A DNA stretch of 64,000 nucleotides from Desulfobulbaceae bacterium (GCA_011389815.1 JAABTP010000003.1:1-64000), one strand, 5' to 3'. Positions 17,903 to 28,062 are shown, counted from the stretch's first letter. Translations and numbers: made by a program. The notes: generated by a model from the sequence alone, not told the origin.

Positions 17903-18724
17903 GTGGTAAAAGTTCAGAATATATTTGATATTCTTCAGGAGATCGCTCCTCTTGACCTTGCCCAGTCCTGGGATAATGTTGGTCTGCTTGTTGGTACCCC
18001 TGAAGGACAGGTCAGCTCAATTCTTCTTGCTCTGGATCCAACCACAGCCTTGCTTGCCGAGGCTGAGCAATGCAATGCCGAACTTATTATCACCCACCAC
18101 CCAGCTCTTTTCCGTCCGTTGAAAAGCCTTCGTTCAGATCGTCCAACAGAAAAATTTCTTTTTGCAGCTGTGCAGGCAGGGCTTCATGTCATTGGTTGTC
18201 ATACCAATCTGGATGCGGCCTGTGGTGGAGTGAATGATGTGTTGGCGCAATTACTTGCCCTTCAGGACGCGGTTCCTCTGTTACCTGACACCACTGAAGG
18301 TTGTGGGCAAAAGACCGGCTTAGGCCGTATAGGGATGTTATCAGCACCTCTTACCCCGGAATGTTTTTTGGAGCAGCTTGATCGCGCCATATCTCCTCCC
18401 TGGTTACTGGAAGCAGGGCCACGGCCTGATAAAATACATAAGGTCGCTGTTTGTGGCGGATCCTGCTCTGATGTTTCTGCAACAGCCTTGAGGGGCGGAG
18501 CAGATGTGTTTATCACCTCTGAGGTGAAACATGATATTGCCCGTTGGGCTGAAGAAGCTGGGTTCTGGCTGATTGATGCCGGTCATTTTGCCACTGAATA
18601 TCCAGCAATGAAAGGATTACGAGATGTGCTTGTTAAGAGGCTGGATGCCTCGGGTCTGGAGGTGTCGGTGCGTTGTGCGTACCAGGAACCACCTTTACGC
18701 CTGGCAGCAGGAAAGGCCTGCTAA
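17903..18724 (+). CDS. NIF3/YbgI-like dinuclear metal protein
   Basis: 273 residues from the GTG at 17903; a longer frame from 17882 would start inside the terminator stem and is rejected. The NIF3 fold places two metal ions in a toroid hexamer. Visible ligands: LIITHHPALFRPLKSL, GCHTNLDAACGGVND and, near the end, DAGHFATEYPAM. The insert between them (residues 130-210) is short, so this is the non-PII type. Annotated homologues carry the name GTP cyclohydrolase 1 type 2, but activity is doubtful in most. The zinc-ribbon gene follows about 100 bases later, a common neighbour order. Confidence 0.9.
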   Translation: MVKVQNIFDILQEIAPLDLAQSWDNVGLLVGTPEGQVSSILLALDPTTALLAEAEQCNAELIITHHPALFRPLKSLRSDRPTEKFLFAAVQAGLHVIGCHTNLDAACGGVNDVLAQLLALQDAVPLLPDTTEGCGQKTGLGRIGMLSAPLTPECFLEQLDRAISPPWLLEAGPRPDKIHKVAVCGGSCSDVSATALRGGADVFITSEVKHDIARWAEEAGFWLIDAGHFATEYPAMKGLRDVLVKRLDASGLEVSVRCAYQEPPLRLAAGKAC

Positions 18725-18828
18725 AGAAGAATGCAAATAAGACCTTTCTATATATTTTTGAGACTATTTTCAATATTTAACATACTGGCCGTTGTTAACG
18801 GTCAGGCTTGATACATGAGGAGTTTGCC

Positions 18829-19554
18829 TTGAAAGAAGATATCAGCGTGCTTATAGCCCTGCAGGAACTTGATACAGAACTTTCTGGATTTGATCGGAAA
18901 ATTGAAGAAAAGAAACAGGAGTTGACAGCGCGTGAGCAGGCCATTGCCGAAAAAGAAGTCCTTGCCGGGCAGTGCAAGGAAAAAGCAGCGGAGCTGAAGC
19001 AGAGCCAACGTGATATCAAGAACGGTAGTGAGGATGCTGCTGAGCGCATTAAGGATCGCCAGAGTAAAATGATGCAGGTGCAGACCAGCCGGGAGCATCA
19101 GGCCTTGCTCAAAGAGATTGAAGATGCCAAAAAAACGATCAAGGATACTGAGGAAGAGTTGCTTCAGGTGATGGAGCAGGTCGAGGCAGAAGAAGCCAAG
19201 GCAAAAGAATTGGAAAACCTCTGCACTGGAGAACGGGAGTTACTTGCTGAGGAGGCTGCGAAGGTTGAAAAAGCAGTTGATGAATTGAATAATAAGCGAT
19301 TAGCTGTGCAGGAACAACGCGATAAGATGGCCAGGAATGTTCCTTCTTCGCTGATGAAGCGATATGATAAATTGCTCAAAAAACGGGAAGGACTTGCTGT
19401 TGTCCGGGTTATTGATGCTGTGTGTCAGGGCTGTTTTATGACTATCCCACCGCAGAAGTATAACGATATCCGTTTGGGAGAGGATATTTTTTCCTGCCCA
19501 ACCTGTCAGCGTACCCTGTATTATTTACCTGAAACAGAAGAAGTTGATGCCTGA
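18829..19554 (+). CDS. Coiled-coil protein with C4 zinc ribbon (DUF164 type)
   Basis: 241 residues from a TTG at 18829, chosen because GAGGAG lies 8-9 bases upstream; an earlier ATG at 18808 overlaps that site. Residues 1-180 form an almost uninterrupted charged coiled coil. The end holds a zinc ribbon, CQGCFMTIPPQ and FSCPTCQRTLYY, with CxxC-x(~20)-CxxC spacing. These proteins are found next to NIF3-like and RNase H genes in many Gram-negative bacteria; a role in nucleic-acid handling is suspected but not proven. The stop overlaps the following gene by eight bases. Confidence 0.9.
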   Translation: MKEDISVLIALQELDTELSGFDRKIEEKKQELTAREQAIAEKEVLAGQCKEKAAELKQSQRDIKNGSEDAAERIKDRQSKMMQVQTSREHQALLKEIEDAKKTIKDTEEELLQVMEQVEAEEAKAKELENLCTGERELLAEEAAKVEKAVDELNNKRLAVQEQRDKMARNVPSSLMKRYDKLLKKREGLAVVRVIDAVCQGCFMTIPPQKYNDIRLGEDIFSCPTCQRTLYYLPETEEVDA

Positions 19555-20173
19555 GTCCTGTTTGGATCAGGCGGCTCTTGCTGCCGTTCTTGGGGAGCGT
19601 CTGTCAGATGCTGTCCTGGCAAAGTTGTTCCCGGAGTATGCTCTTGCTGATATACGTGCTGTTTTGTGTGGTCAGCAGAAGACAGTCAGCCCGGTTATAA
19701 TTACGTCCTCTCCAGCTCCTTCTGTTCAGCAGCAAAGTCTGTTTCCTGAGCAGGCTTCTGGTTCCGGTTTAGCCTGTAAGCTCTTTACGGATGGTGCTTC
19801 CCGTGGCAATCCCGGAGAAGCCGGGGCCGGGAGTGTGCTTTTGGAGAGCAATGGTCAGGAGCTTGCGGCCCGTTCGCTTTATCTTGGTCAATGTACCAAT
19901 AATGTGGCCGAGTACAAGGCCTTGCTGCTTGGTTTGCAGTCGGCCCTTGAGCTGGGTTGTGGCAAATTGGAGATCTTTCTTGATTCTCAATTGATTGTCC
20001 GGCAGTTGCAGGGGCAGTATAAGGTGAAGCATCCGACTTTAAAGCCTCTTTTTTTTGAGGTGAAGGAGTTGCTGACCAGGATAGAGAACTGGTCGGTTGC
20101 CCATGTGCCTCGGGAGCAGAATAAGCGTGCTGATGCCTTGGCGAATCAGGGCATTGATAATAAGGTAGCCTGA
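19547..20173 (+). CDS. RNase HI-type ribonuclease with N-terminal extension
   Basis: 208 residues. The first 75 residues are helical (LGERLSDAVLAKLFPEYALADI) and not part of the RNase H fold; Gln/Ser-rich linker follows. The catalytic domain has D82 in LFTDGASRGNPG, E122 in NVAEYKALLLGL, D146 in FLDSQLIVRQLQGQY and D196 in RADALANQGID, so all four acidic residues are kept. It cleaves RNA in RNA-DNA hybrids. The ATG at 19547 overlaps the zinc-ribbon gene by eight bases; a hairpin terminator follows. Confidence 0.93.
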   Translation: MPESCLDQAALAAVLGERLSDAVLAKLFPEYALADIRAVLCGQQKTVSPVIITSSPAPSVQQQSLFPEQASGSGLACKLFTDGASRGNPGEAGAGSVLLESNGQELAARSLYLGQCTNNVAEYKALLLGLQSALELGCGKLEIFLDSQLIVRQLQGQYKVKHPTLKPLFFEVKELLTRIENWSVAHVPREQNKRADALANQGIDNKVA

Positions 20174-20226
20174 TTCCTTACCAAGTAAGGAATTCTCTTG
20201 TATCTTTGAGGAGGCTTGAGGGCTGA

Positions 20227-20250
20227 AGCCAGAACGCTTCTGGCTTTTTC
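20227..20250 (+). terminator. Rho-independent terminator after the RNase H gene
   Basis: AGCCAGAA at 20227-20234, loop CGC, TTCTGGCT at 20238-20245, followed directly by TTTTTC. It separates the upstream operon from the RNase P RNA gene. Confidence 0.85.
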
Positions 20251-20343
20251 CAGAAATTTTCTCCCTGCAACCCGGAAAGCTGCTGCCTTTACCCAGAAGA
20301 AGCCTGGCTTTTAATAGGACTACGATAGAGAGATATAAACAGT

Positions 20344-20718
20344 TTCAGGGCGGACGCATGGTCGCTCCGGCGTTAAGCCGGTGAGGAAAGTCCGAACACC
20401 GCAGGGCACGGTGGTTCCTAACGGGAACTCCGGGTAACCGGAGGAAAGTGCCACAGAAAAGACACCGCCGATGGAACGACGCAGTTGTTCACAGGTAAGG
20501 TTGAAATGGTGAGGTAAGAGCTCACCGCCTTTATGGCGACATAAAGGGCAGGGTAAACCCCACCGGGTGCAAAACCAAATAGGGAAACGTTTGAGGGCGG
20601 CTCGTCCGATGTTTCCGGGTAGGTTGCACGAGGTGCCGGGCAACCGGCATCCCAGTTAAATGATCATGGCCTGCTTTGGCAGGAACAGAATTCGGCTTAT
20701 AGTCTGCCCTGTTTTTTT
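20344..20718 (+). ncRNA. rnpB: RNase P RNA, bacterial class A
   Basis: About 370 bases. Terminal stem P1 is CAGGGCGGAC at 20346-20355 with GTCTGCCCTG at 20702-20711, then T7, which doubles as the terminator. Conserved core pieces are easy to see: GAGGAAAGTCCGAACACC (CR-I), GGTAAGGTTGAAATGGTGAG, the J11/12-type GGTAAGAGCTCACC, the GGGTGCAAAACCAAATAGGG block with CR-IV, and ACAGAATTCGGCTTATAG (CR-V). It is the catalytic RNA that removes tRNA 5' leaders. The exact 5' end is not determined by sequence alone. Confidence 0.98.
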
Positions 20719-20731
20719 ATATGAAAGTCTT

Positions 20732-20792
20732 GGGTGACTCCTTGGAGTCGCCCAATCTTCGTGTTTTGTTGTCCCTCCCCCAAGGGGGAGGG
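20732..20792. repeat. Two extragenic palindromes after rnpB
   Basis: First hairpin GGGTGACTCC-TT-GGAGTCGCCC at 20732-20753 (one G-T pair). Second, CCCTCCCCC-AA-GGGGGAGGG at 20773-20792, perfect. The second has the CCCCC-AA/TT-GGGGG centre also seen at 34215-34238 and 57328-57349. They sit between the convergent rnpB and DUF4105 genes and may act as bidirectional stops or be dispersed palindromic repeats. Confidence 0.65.
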
Positions 20793-20805
20793 ATGGAAGT
20801 TATTC

Positions 20806-22782
20806 CTACCAATACCATTTGAGTTCAACAGCGATTGTGTCCTTTTCCCCCAGCAGGGAGAGGGCGGAGCGTGCTGAGATATGGTACTGAAGTTCTATTC
20901 CATACATAGCCTCAAGATGATCCTGATAACTGAGGCTGGCTCCTCCGTAGATCCGGGATTTGATCCGACCAAAATCTGTCAGAACCCCGATATGGGGAAA
21001 GAGGCGGGCATGGGGTTGCTCAGTATGGGCTGAGACCTCAAGCAGGGCATAGGCAGTAATGTCGTTGCCAAATTTTCGGGCCCGGCCTGCGCCAAAACGA
21101 AAAAAGAAGTCCTGTTCAGCAACACCATCCTCTTCAACAGATTCCATTCCTGCCCGAAGTTGCCATGACCAGGGATTCTTTTCATGGATGAGTGCATGAT
21201 TGGTTTTGAGTTTCCTGATCCTGAGCAGATCAAAACGATCCACAAAAAAATCCTCTTCTCCGATTCCTACCACGGTATCCAGTACTGTTAATTCGTCGCC
21301 GCCCAAGCTGTTGCGGCCCACACTTTCCTGGGTAAACGGGGCCAAATGAAGGCGTACATAACTGTTGCGGATTTTATTATGACCTATGCCCAATCCTGTG
21401 AGCAAAGGAGGGTTTCCCTTGGCTGGCGATGCCAGTTCAGGAGGTTGTTCCAAGGGAGTTGTCCGGGGTGGCAGACCAAGTCGGGCAAGGAGCAGATCCT
21501 TTTTACTTTGCAGGATTTCTTCTGCAGGATTGGGTGCCTCCTCAACGAGCCGATAATTGAAATAGGCCAGCAGGGTATCTAGCACTGCTGGTTGTTGTTC
21601 AACATCGATTTGTTTCAGGGATTCCTGAAGAGTTCCTGTTCCTTTCTCTATCACCGTCTGTACAGCTTCTTTTTCGTCTTTTCCCAGCTGGTCAAAGCGA
21701 TAGTAGAGGGTACTCTCAACCGAAGGGATAAAGCGGATAGATTGAATGAGTCCTTTTTTACCAACCTCCTGCCTGCTACGATCTATTTCTTCAAAATGAT
21801 GAAAGATTTCAACCGGGGCATACCAGAGGCGTGCATTATCCAGCAGTGGTTCCTCCAGAATCAGTTCCAGGAGTTCAGCAAGGCGGGCTGCGCAGTTTTT
21901 ATGAAAGAAATAATAGGTAAATTTTTTGCCCAGGATTTCCCAGAGGTGAAAAATCAACAGCTGTTGCTGGTCATCTGACAGACGTAATTGATAATCCCAG
22001 ATATCGCGGAATTCTGTTCGGGAATAGACCAGATCCTGCGTGTAAAAATATCGATCTGAAAATCCTGCCTGATAGCCGCCGCCAATACCGTAGATAATAT
22101 AGCGTAAGGTCGACTCGTTCTCTGGAACCAGGGCACCGTAATTAACAGTGAGATCAAAGAGTCCAGCCTGATCATCGTGGCTGTCTGTGTTGAACTTTAA
22201 TAAGGTGTGGCCAAAGACAGAGGCTGGGTTGCCGAGATAGCCACTGACCAGAAAGAGACTGGTTGAGGTAACCTGCCCAGGTAAAGACCATTTGCTCAAG
22301 CGGGTACATTGCGATGGTTGCGGTGTATACTCTGGCAGGGAAACATGCTGTGAAAGCCAGAAATAGCGGGCAGGGAAACGACAGCGGGCATGAGTGTTGT
22401 CATCCGCTGACCAGGGTTGGGAATAGGCAGCCAGGGTAGCATGGAGTTCTGCCGCAGGATCTTGCTTGCCGTTTTGGGAAAGAAAAAACTCTTTGGTTAA
22501 TACCTCGCTCTGCTCATCCTGACCATCTTTATAATGGAGGAGTTTGAGCCAAACCGGATTATGAGCAAGTGCTTGTACCTGATCCGGTGAGAAGTTGACA
22601 GGGGGCTTGATATCTGAATGATGTGCCCAGCCTGATTCTGGAGCAAGTCCCCAGAGCATCCATAATAGGGCGCAGGTAATACACGGGTGGATGAAAAAGA
22701 GGGCTTTGCGGGGGCTGGAGAGGAGGGGATGGGGCTGGCGGCAGGTATACGCCGACGCACGCATACAGCGTATACCTGGCAT
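20806..22782 (-). CDS. DUF4105 (Lnb-like periplasmic domain) protein
   Basis: About 658 residues from ATG at 22782. The longer frame from 22941 is rejected because its first 53 codons lie inside the DUF3015 gene. A signal sequence or N-terminal anchor (ALFFIHPCITCALLWMLWGL) is followed by a long periplasmic region. The segment with SLFLVSGYLGNPASVFGHTLLK and FFHKNCAARLAELLELIL matches the conserved cysteine/histidine core of DUF4105, which recalls cysteine peptidase-like folds. The last 200 residues (YGGASLSYQDHLEAMYGIE) are strand-rich and may form an outer-membrane barrel-like part. It follows DUF3015 by 8 bases. Function unknown. Confidence 0.8.
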   Translation of the reverse strand: MPGIRCMRASAYTCRQPHPLLSSPRKALFFIHPCITCALLWMLWGLAPESGWAHHSDIKPPVNFSPDQVQALAHNPVWLKLLHYKDGQDEQSEVLTKEFFLSQNGKQDPAAELHATLAAYSQPWSADDNTHARCRFPARYFWLSQHVSLPEYTPQPSQCTRLSKWSLPGQVTSTSLFLVSGYLGNPASVFGHTLLKFNTDSHDDQAGLFDLTVNYGALVPENESTLRYIIYGIGGGYQAGFSDRYFYTQDLVYSRTEFRDIWDYQLRLSDDQQQLLIFHLWEILGKKFTYYFFHKNCAARLAELLELILEEPLLDNARLWYAPVEIFHHFEEIDRSRQEVGKKGLIQSIRFIPSVESTLYYRFDQLGKDEKEAVQTVIEKGTGTLQESLKQIDVEQQPAVLDTLLAYFNYRLVEEAPNPAEEILQSKKDLLLARLGLPPRTTPLEQPPELASPAKGNPPLLTGLGIGHNKIRNSYVRLHLAPFTQESVGRNSLGGDELTVLDTVVGIGEEDFFVDRFDLLRIRKLKTNHALIHEKNPWSWQLRAGMESVEEDGVAEQDFFFRFGAGRARKFGNDITAYALLEVSAHTEQPHARLFPHIGVLTDFGRIKSRIYGGASLSYQDHLEAMYGIELQYHISARSALSLLGEKDTIAVELKWYW

Positions 22783-22789
22783 AGGCTGA

Positions 22790-23275
22790 TCAGCTCCGGT
22801 TTTCCATTTCCTTGTGAAGAATATTGTACAGGTTTTCAGCCTTGGTAAAGAGGGTCTGTTGGGTATAATCAGCAGCTGCAACAGAATGGGCAAACTGCTT
22901 GCGAACGTCTTCCACAAAGGCTGTTTTCTCTTCCTGTTCAACCCCTGCCAGCGCAGTCAATGAATCAAGGTATTTGCCTTCTCCGGCTGCCAGCTCAACT
23001 TCCAGAGACTCATAGGCATCATGGACAAAAGTGGCCATACGGGCCTGTCCACCTGAGCAGGTCTCAGGAGATGAGATGTTGGAGGAAATAGCAGTGGTTC
23101 CCAAATCAAAGGTGACGTTGGTGATAGCAGCCACTACCGGGGTGCGGGGTGCGATGATTGCGCCGAGTCCACAATCTATATAGATCTCGGCAAATTCTCT
23201 GGCTGTTGCGGTTTGGGCAAGAGCTAAGGAGGCAGCACAACTCAGGGCAAGGAAGGTCAATTTTGGGGTACGCAT
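22790..23275 (-). CDS. DUF3015 secreted protein
   Basis: 161 residues with a signal peptide (LTFLALSCAASLALAQTATA). The mature part has DCGLGAIIAP, TNVTFDLGTTAISSN and SSPETCSGG, the two-cysteine pattern of DUF3015, expected to form a periplasmic disulfide. It is followed after 8 bases by the DUF4105 gene; the pair is likely one operon and may act together at the outer membrane. Function is not known for the family. The gene reads divergently from ispD. Confidence 0.85.
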   Translation of the reverse strand: MRTPKLTFLALSCAASLALAQTATAREFAEIYIDCGLGAIIAPRTPVVAAITNVTFDLGTTAISSNISSPETCSGGQARMATFVHDAYESLEVELAAGEGKYLDSLTALAGVEQEEKTAFVEDVRKQFAHSVAAADYTQQTLFTKAENLYNILHKEMENRS

Positions 23276-23455
23276 GTCTCTTGTTCTCCTTTTTGTACAG
23301 AAGTTGAATGAATTGTAACATCATTTCTCTCTGCCAATAGTAGCCGGGAAGCTCTCTGCTGTCAATAATGCTTTGTTCCGAATTATATTTTGCTATCATT
23401 CTTCGTTCGCAGTACTATAGTATGATTAAACTTCAGCACGCTATGGTGAACAAAT

Positions 23456-24169
23456 ATGATTGATACGACAACACACTCCGTGGCTGCCATTATCCCGGCA
23501 GCAGGTTTGGGAACCCGGATGGGAGCTGGGATCCCGAAACAATTTCTTGAACTGGCTGGCGAGCCTGTCCTGGTTCGCACCCTGCGGGTTTTTCTTGCCC
23601 ACCCGGCCATTGACCTGATTATGTTGATCCTTCCTCCTGTACATCTTGAAACCGGCAAAGATCAACTTATTCCTTTTCTGAGCAAAGAGGAACAGAGCAG
23701 GATTATATATGTGGCTGGGGGCGACACCCGTCAGCACTCGGTCCAGAACGGGATCAAAGCCCTGCCTGCTTCTATTGAGCGGATTTTTGTCCATGATGGG
23801 GCACGGCCTCTGGTCAAAGGGGAGATTATTGATAGATGCCTTGCAGGTATTGAGGAGCATGGGGCTGTAATTGCAGCGCTTCCGGTCAAGGATACCCTGA
23901 AAGAGGTTGATGAGGGTTGCACAGAGATTGTTGGCACTGTGGATCGCTCCCGACTCTGGCAGGCCCAGACTCCCCAGGCAATGGATCTCCATTTGCTGGA
24001 ACGGGCCTATGAGTATGCTGCAGCCACTGGTTTTATTGGCACAGATGAGGCGTCTCTGCTGGAACACGCCGGGGTTTCAGTGAGTGTGGTGATGGGCAGT
24101 GAGGAAAATATTAAAATTACCCGGCCGGATGATCTGAAGATCGCAGCCGCTCTGCTTCGGAAGGGGTAG
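23456..24169 (+). CDS. ispD: 2-C-methyl-D-erythritol 4-phosphate cytidylyltransferase
   Basis: 237 residues, normal length. It makes CDP-methylerythritol from MEP and CTP in the MEP pathway of isoprenoid synthesis. Start region [21 protein letters not shown] carries the CTP-binding glycines and the R and K residues of the family; VHDGARPLV and a region with [14 protein letters not shown] supply the substrate-binding aspartate and arginine. ispF follows after 17 bases, the usual pairing. Confidence 0.97.
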   Translation: MIDTTTHSVAAIIPAAGLGTRMGAGIPKQFLELAGEPVLVRTLRVFLAHPAIDLIMLILPPVHLETGKDQLIPFLSKEEQSRIIYVAGGDTRQHSVQNGIKALPASIERIFVHDGARPLVKGEIIDRCLAGIEEHGAVIAALPVKDTLKEVDEGCTEIVGTVDRSRLWQAQTPQAMDLHLLERAYEYAAATGFIGTDEASLLEHAGVSVSVVMGSEENIKITRPDDLKIAAALLRKG

Positions 24170-24186
24170 GGAAAGAAGAGGACGCT

Positions 24187-24663
24187 ATGCGGATCGGACA
24201 CGGTTTTGATGCCCATCGATTGACAAAAGGAAGGAAACTGATTCTCGGCGGGGTGGAGATTCCCTACGAGCTAGGGCTGGTCGGTCACTCGGATGCGGAT
24301 GTCCTGGTTCATGCCCTGATGGATGCCCTGCTCGGTGCCTTGGGGGCAGGGGATATCGGGCGACATTTCCCGGATACGGATGAGCAGTACCGGGGCGCGG
24401 ACAGCCTCAAGCTGCTTGAACGGGTCATGGAACTGGTCAGGGCGAAAAAGATGCACCTGGAGAACGCGGATATCACGGTGGTCTGCCAGCAGCCTAAACT
24501 TGCTCCCCACTTGGCGACCATGCAAAGCAATCTTGCCGCTGTTTGCGGAGTCTCACCGGAGCAGATCAATATCAAGGCCACCACCACAGAGAAGATGGGT
24601 TATACCGGGCGGGGCGAGGGGATTACTGCCCATGCAGTGGTGCTGCTCGCTGAGGCGGTATGA
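24187..24663 (+). CDS. ispF: 2-C-methyl-D-erythritol 2,4-cyclodiphosphate synthase
   Basis: 158 residues, standard length. It cyclizes CDP-ME 2-phosphate, releasing CMP. Motifs: [11 protein letters not shown] with the zinc ligands D8 and H10, the loop [20 protein letters not shown] with H42, [13 protein letters not shown] and [17 protein letters not shown]. The trimer binds zinc at subunit borders. Its stop codon overlaps the NACHT start (ATGA), an odd link between housekeeping and accessory genes. Confidence 0.97.
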   Translation: MRIGHGFDAHRLTKGRKLILGGVEIPYELGLVGHSDADVLVHALMDALLGALGAGDIGRHFPDTDEQYRGADSLKLLERVMELVRAKKMHLENADITVVCQQPKLAPHLATMQSNLAAVCGVSPEQINIKATTTEKMGYTGRGEGITAHAVVLLAEAV

Positions 24664-27600
24664 TTGAAGGAGTGCTTATAAGCTGGGGTGCTACAGCAGC
24701 ATGGTCGGTTTTTGGCCCGGTTTTGGAAAATATTGCTCAGGGTGTGGCGAAGGATGCGGCTAAAAGCTATGTCGGTAAATGCTTCGGCAGTGTATTATCG
24801 CCCCTGAACCGCAAGCCGCTGACCAAGGCAACCGGTCTCGCAGTGAAAGAGCTGCTCAAGCTGCTGGAAGATGAATTGCTGGATGCGGAGCTGGAGACCC
24901 GCGAGCTGGAGGTGATGCGTGATGTCGTTGCCGACTTTTTGGAGCAGGACGTTGTGCAGCAGGCCATCGGTTCTTTATTTCTGGAGCCGGGCTATTATCT
25001 TGATCCGGCCCTTTTTGTAAAAGCGTGGCAGGATACTCCTGATGCTCCGGCCCTGCCCAATGATTTTTCCTGGAAGCGAATCAGCAAACGCTTCAGCCGC
25101 GAGGTGGAGGCTATTCGAGATGATTCAGCGGAACTGCGGGAAACCTTTGCCCGTCTGCGTTCTGCCAAGGACAGCGAGGATTGGCAGAAAGGACGTGACC
25201 TACCTCCAGAGTTTGATCTGGACAAATACGCGGATGCTCTGGTGGAACGCTTTGCCAGCCTCGGTCTGGATAGCTTGGACACCGAGGGCGCGGCCTATAA
25301 TGCGGTCCGCCTCTGGAACGTGTTTGTGCCCCAGTCCATCCGGGAATGTCAGAACTACCGACCGCAGTTGCTGGAGCTGCCCAAGGAAGAACAGCAACGC
25401 CTGATTCAGCAGGGTGAGGTCGATGCTCGCGAATTGGAGCTGCTGGAGCGCGAACGTCACGACCTGCGGCGGGCCTATTTTGACCAGACCCCGCGACCGG
25501 TCTTGGAGGTCTGCGCTGACCCGCAACTGCCCCGGCTCGTCATTCTCGGCGATCCCGGTTCCGGCAAATCTTCTCTGCTCCGCTTCCTGGCCCTGGAATG
25601 GGCACGAGATGAGGACGCCAACCGCCGTTATACTGCACCCCTACCTCTGCTCATCGAGCTGCGCGATTACAACCAGTGGGACTGCCCCAATGGTAAGGGC
25701 TTTGTCTCGTATCTGCATCATGCCCGTACTTGGCACCGTCTTAATCAACAGACCCTTGATGCCTTGCTTAAAATACCGGGCCGGGTTGTGCTCCTGCTGG
25801 ATGGCCTGGATGAAATCTTTGATCCCAAGGAGCGTGAGCAGGCCATCAATGATATCCATCGCTTCAGCAATGATTACCCTGATACCCGGATTATCCTGAC
25901 CTCTCGGGTGGTGGGGTATAAGACGCAGAGGTTGCGGGATGCAGAATTTAAAGACTTTATGCTCCAGGATTTGGATGAAGAGCAGGTTGAGCAATTTCTG
26001 GTTCTTTGGCATGAGACCACCTTTACGGATATCAATGAGGCCCAGCGCAAGCGGGAACGGCTGGCTAAAGCAATCAGGGAATCTAATCCTATCAAGCTGC
26101 TGGCGGGTAATCCTCTTCTCCTTACCTTGATGGCAATCATTAACCGTTATCAGGAATTACCCCGTGATCGGGTCTTGCTCTATGAAAAGGCGGCGGAGCT
26201 ACTGCTTCAGCAATGGGAAACAGAACGCTCGTTGCAGGATTTCCCCGGCCTCAGCGGAGAGATCGACCTCCGGGCAAAGTCCGCCATTCTGCGCCGGGTG
26301 GCTCTGGCGATGCAGACCGCTGAAGGGCAGGAGGAAGGCCGGGCTGCCAATATCATTCAGGGCGAACGACTCGCCGGGCTGATTGAAGCCTATTTGCGGG
26401 AAGATCTTCATTTTGATCAGGCCCGTGCTGCGGCTAATGCCTTGGTTAAGCAATTACGGGAACGGAATTTCATCCTCTGCTTTCTTGGCGGTGACAGCTA
26501 TGCCTTTGTCCACCGCACCTTTCTTGAATACTTCTGCGCCACCGAGTTTGTTCACCAGTTTGAAAAGAAAAAGAGCTTGAGCCTTGAGGAGCTGCTTGCT
26601 CTGTATGATAAATATTGCCGGGACGATGACTGGCAGGAAGTGCTGCGCCTGATCTGCGGGCAGCTTGATGAACAGTTTGCCGGGGAAATTATTGCGCACT
26701 TAACGGAGCAGGTGGATATGGAGGCGTGGGATGGGGAAACGCCGTTGCCGGAGTTGGTGCTGGCGGTTTGGTGTTTGAGTGAGGTGCGAAACCTAAAGCT
26801 TATTGAGGAGAAAATAGGAGTGGAGTTGCTGCTGAAGGTGATCCATTGTTTCCTTTCTGGGAGGAGAGAGATGGCTTCAGTGTCTGATCTTCTTACATCT
26901 TGTTATTCAGGATATTTCGCTAAACAATTACTTGTTGCAACTAAGAGTGTTGGGCCAGAATGGCCTGGGAAATCGAAGTTTTATTTTGATAGTACATGTG
27001 TAAAATATAGCGTGCCAAAAGGATATATACCATATAATAAAGAGGCGGTCGTTTTTTTCGCACATGTTTTGCAACAACGAGTTTTGGTCAACCAATTCTG
27101 TTTGGATGAAAATTGGGAGAATCGCCACAGCGGAGTGAAGATATTAAGTGAATACTGGCCTGATGATGAAACTCGCCAGCTGCTTCGTGAACGTGTTGTG
27201 CAGGATGAAGGGATTTCTATCCGTTATACGGCACTGGAGCAGATGGTCAAACACTGGCCGGATAGCGATACTCTTCAGTTGCTTAGTGAACGCGTTGTAC
27301 AGGACGAGGATGGCTCTATCCGTAAGAGTGCGCTGGAGCAATTGATTGCACATTGGAAGGATGATAAGGGGCTTCAATTGCTCAAAGAACGTATTAATCA
27401 GGATGAGGATCAAGATGTCCGTAGCACTGCATTGACGTTGTTGGTCAGGCACTGGCCTGATGATGAAACTCGTCAGCTAATTAGAGAACTAGCACCAGTA
27501 GAAGGCACAGCTGCACTTTTGTACGGCAAAGAGTTTTCCCGTTTTGGTGAAGTTGTATTTCAAGAGTACGTAGAGTTTGACTACGGGTATCTCAATCCTC

Positions 27601-27746
27601 GTCAACCAATCTCCGCCGAACACATCCAAAAAGCCGCAGAAGAAGCCAATATTCCCCCGGACAAAATCGACGAAACCGTGCGTTCCCTTTCCGAACACAT
27701 GGGCTGGGACATCACCAAAGGCAGCGAGGCCGGGAAGTTGCCCTAG
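24660..27746 (+). CDS. NACHT STAND ATPase with HEAT-like repeats (bNACHT-type)
   Basis: 1028 residues. Order: an N-terminal helical domain (1-230, starting [22 protein letters not shown]), a NACHT ATPase from about 270 (Walker [10 protein letters not shown] at 297-304; Walker [10 protein letters not shown] with D381, D384, E385; sensor-like LTSRVVGY), a winged-helix/helical stretch around 500-650 ([15 protein letters not shown]), then HEAT-like repeats. Three repeats of 33 residues begin with WPDDE or WKDD at 833, 866 and 899, with a partial fourth at 932. The tail ends [15 protein letters not shown]. Bacterial NACHT proteins are antiphage sensors related to eukaryotic NLRs; the effector here is not obvious, since no nuclease or membrane domain is visible at the N-terminus. 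The ATG overlaps the ispF stop. A defence role is inference from family knowledge. Confidence 0.88.
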   Translation: MIEGVLISWGATAAWSVFGPVLENIAQGVAKDAAKSYVGKCFGSVLSPLNRKPLTKATGLAVKELLKLLEDELLDAELETRELEVMRDVVADFLEQDVVQQAIGSLFLEPGYYLDPALFVKAWQDTPDAPALPNDFSWKRISKRFSREVEAIRDDSAELRETFARLRSAKDSEDWQKGRDLPPEFDLDKYADALVERFASLGLDSLDTEGAAYNAVRLWNVFVPQSIRECQNYRPQLLELPKEEQQRLIQQGEVDARELELLERERHDLRRAYFDQTPRPVLEVCADPQLPRLVILGDPGSGKSSLLRFLALEWARDEDANRRYTAPLPLLIELRDYNQWDCPNGKGFVSYLHHARTWHRLNQQTLDALLKIPGRVVLLLDGLDEIFDPKEREQAINDIHRFSNDYPDTRIILTSRVVGYKTQRLRDAEFKDFMLQDLDEEQVEQFLVLWHETTFTDINEAQRKRERLAKAIRESNPIKLLAGNPLLLTLMAIINRYQELPRDRVLLYEKAAELLLQQWETERSLQDFPGLSGEIDLRAKSAILRRVALAMQTAEGQEEGRAANIIQGERLAGLIEAYLREDLHFDQARAAANALVKQLRERNFILCFLGGDSYAFVHRTFLEYFCATEFVHQFEKKKSLSLEELLALYDKYCRDDDWQEVLRLICGQLDEQFAGEIIAHLTEQVDMEAWDGETPLPELVLAVWCLSEVRNLKLIEEKIGVELLLKVIHCFLSGRREMASVSDLLTSCYSGYFAKQLLVATKSVGPEWPGKSKFYFDSTCVKYSVPKGYIPYNKEAVVFFAHVLQQRVLVNQFCLDENWENRHSGVKILSEYWPDDETRQLLRERVVQDEGISIRYTALEQMVKHWPDSDTLQLLSERVVQDEDGSIRKSALEQLIAHWKDDKGLQLLKERINQDEDQDVRSTALTLLVRHWPDDETRQLIRELAPVEGTAALLYGKEFSRFGEVVFQEYVEFDYGYLNPRQPISAEHIQKAAEEANIPPDKIDETVRSLSEHMGWDITKGSEAGKLP
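27678..27746 (+). repeat. NACHT tail, copy 1 (inside the gene)
   Basis: Reference copy of a segment that recurs downstream at 28455-28518 and 29055-29097. It encodes [18 protein letters not shown] and the stop of the NACHT gene. Confidence 0.85.
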
Positions 27747-27781
27747 GGCCGAAAGATTTTTCGCCCTTACTGTTTCTGTGC

Positions 27782-27787
27782 TATAAT
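27782..27787 (+). promoter_or_regulatory. -10 element before the first PIN module
   Basis: A perfect TATAAT at 27782-27787, about 54 bases before the antitoxin ATG. The -35 (TTTCGC with a 17-base spacer) is poor, as is common for autoregulated toxin-antitoxin promoters. Confidence 0.45.
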
Positions 27788-27840
27788 AAAATCGTTACGG
27801 AACAGCAACGCGAACAAAAACAGCAGCAAGGATACACGAT

Positions 27841-28062
27841 ATGGAACAAATAGTTGTCCAAGTACGGGATAAAGAAAAGGCCAAAATGCTGCTTGATCTG
27901 CTGACAGCGTTGGACTTTGTTGATTCTGTTCAGGCCGGTCAAAGCGAAACTTCTGAGCAGGATACCCCGGATGATTTCTTTTCCTTGGCAGGAATCTGGC
28001 AGGACAGAGATATTACTCAGGAGGCAATCCGTAAAGAAGCGTGGCCGAGGCAGGAGACATGA
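27841..28062 (+). CDS. Antitoxin of a PIN-domain toxin pair
   Basis: 73 residues. MEQIVVQVRDKEKAKMLLDLL looks like the short N-terminal strand-helix of antitoxins of the DUF2281/VapB-like kind. The charged end (SLAGIWQDRDITQEAIRKEAW) would wrap the toxin. It overlaps the PIN gene by four bases (ATGA), the classic antitoxin-first order. A copy of its last 63 bases lies at 30308-30370. The DNA-binding part cannot be assigned confidently. Confidence 0.8.
   Translation: MEQIVVQVRDKEKAKMLLDLLTALDFVDSVQAGQSETSEQDTPDDFFSLAGIWQDRDITQEAIRKEAWPRQET

Noticed and set aside
22783-22941. N-terminal extension of the DUF4105 protein
   Set aside because: It lies in the DUF3015 coding region, and a start at 22782 gives a normal signal sequence.
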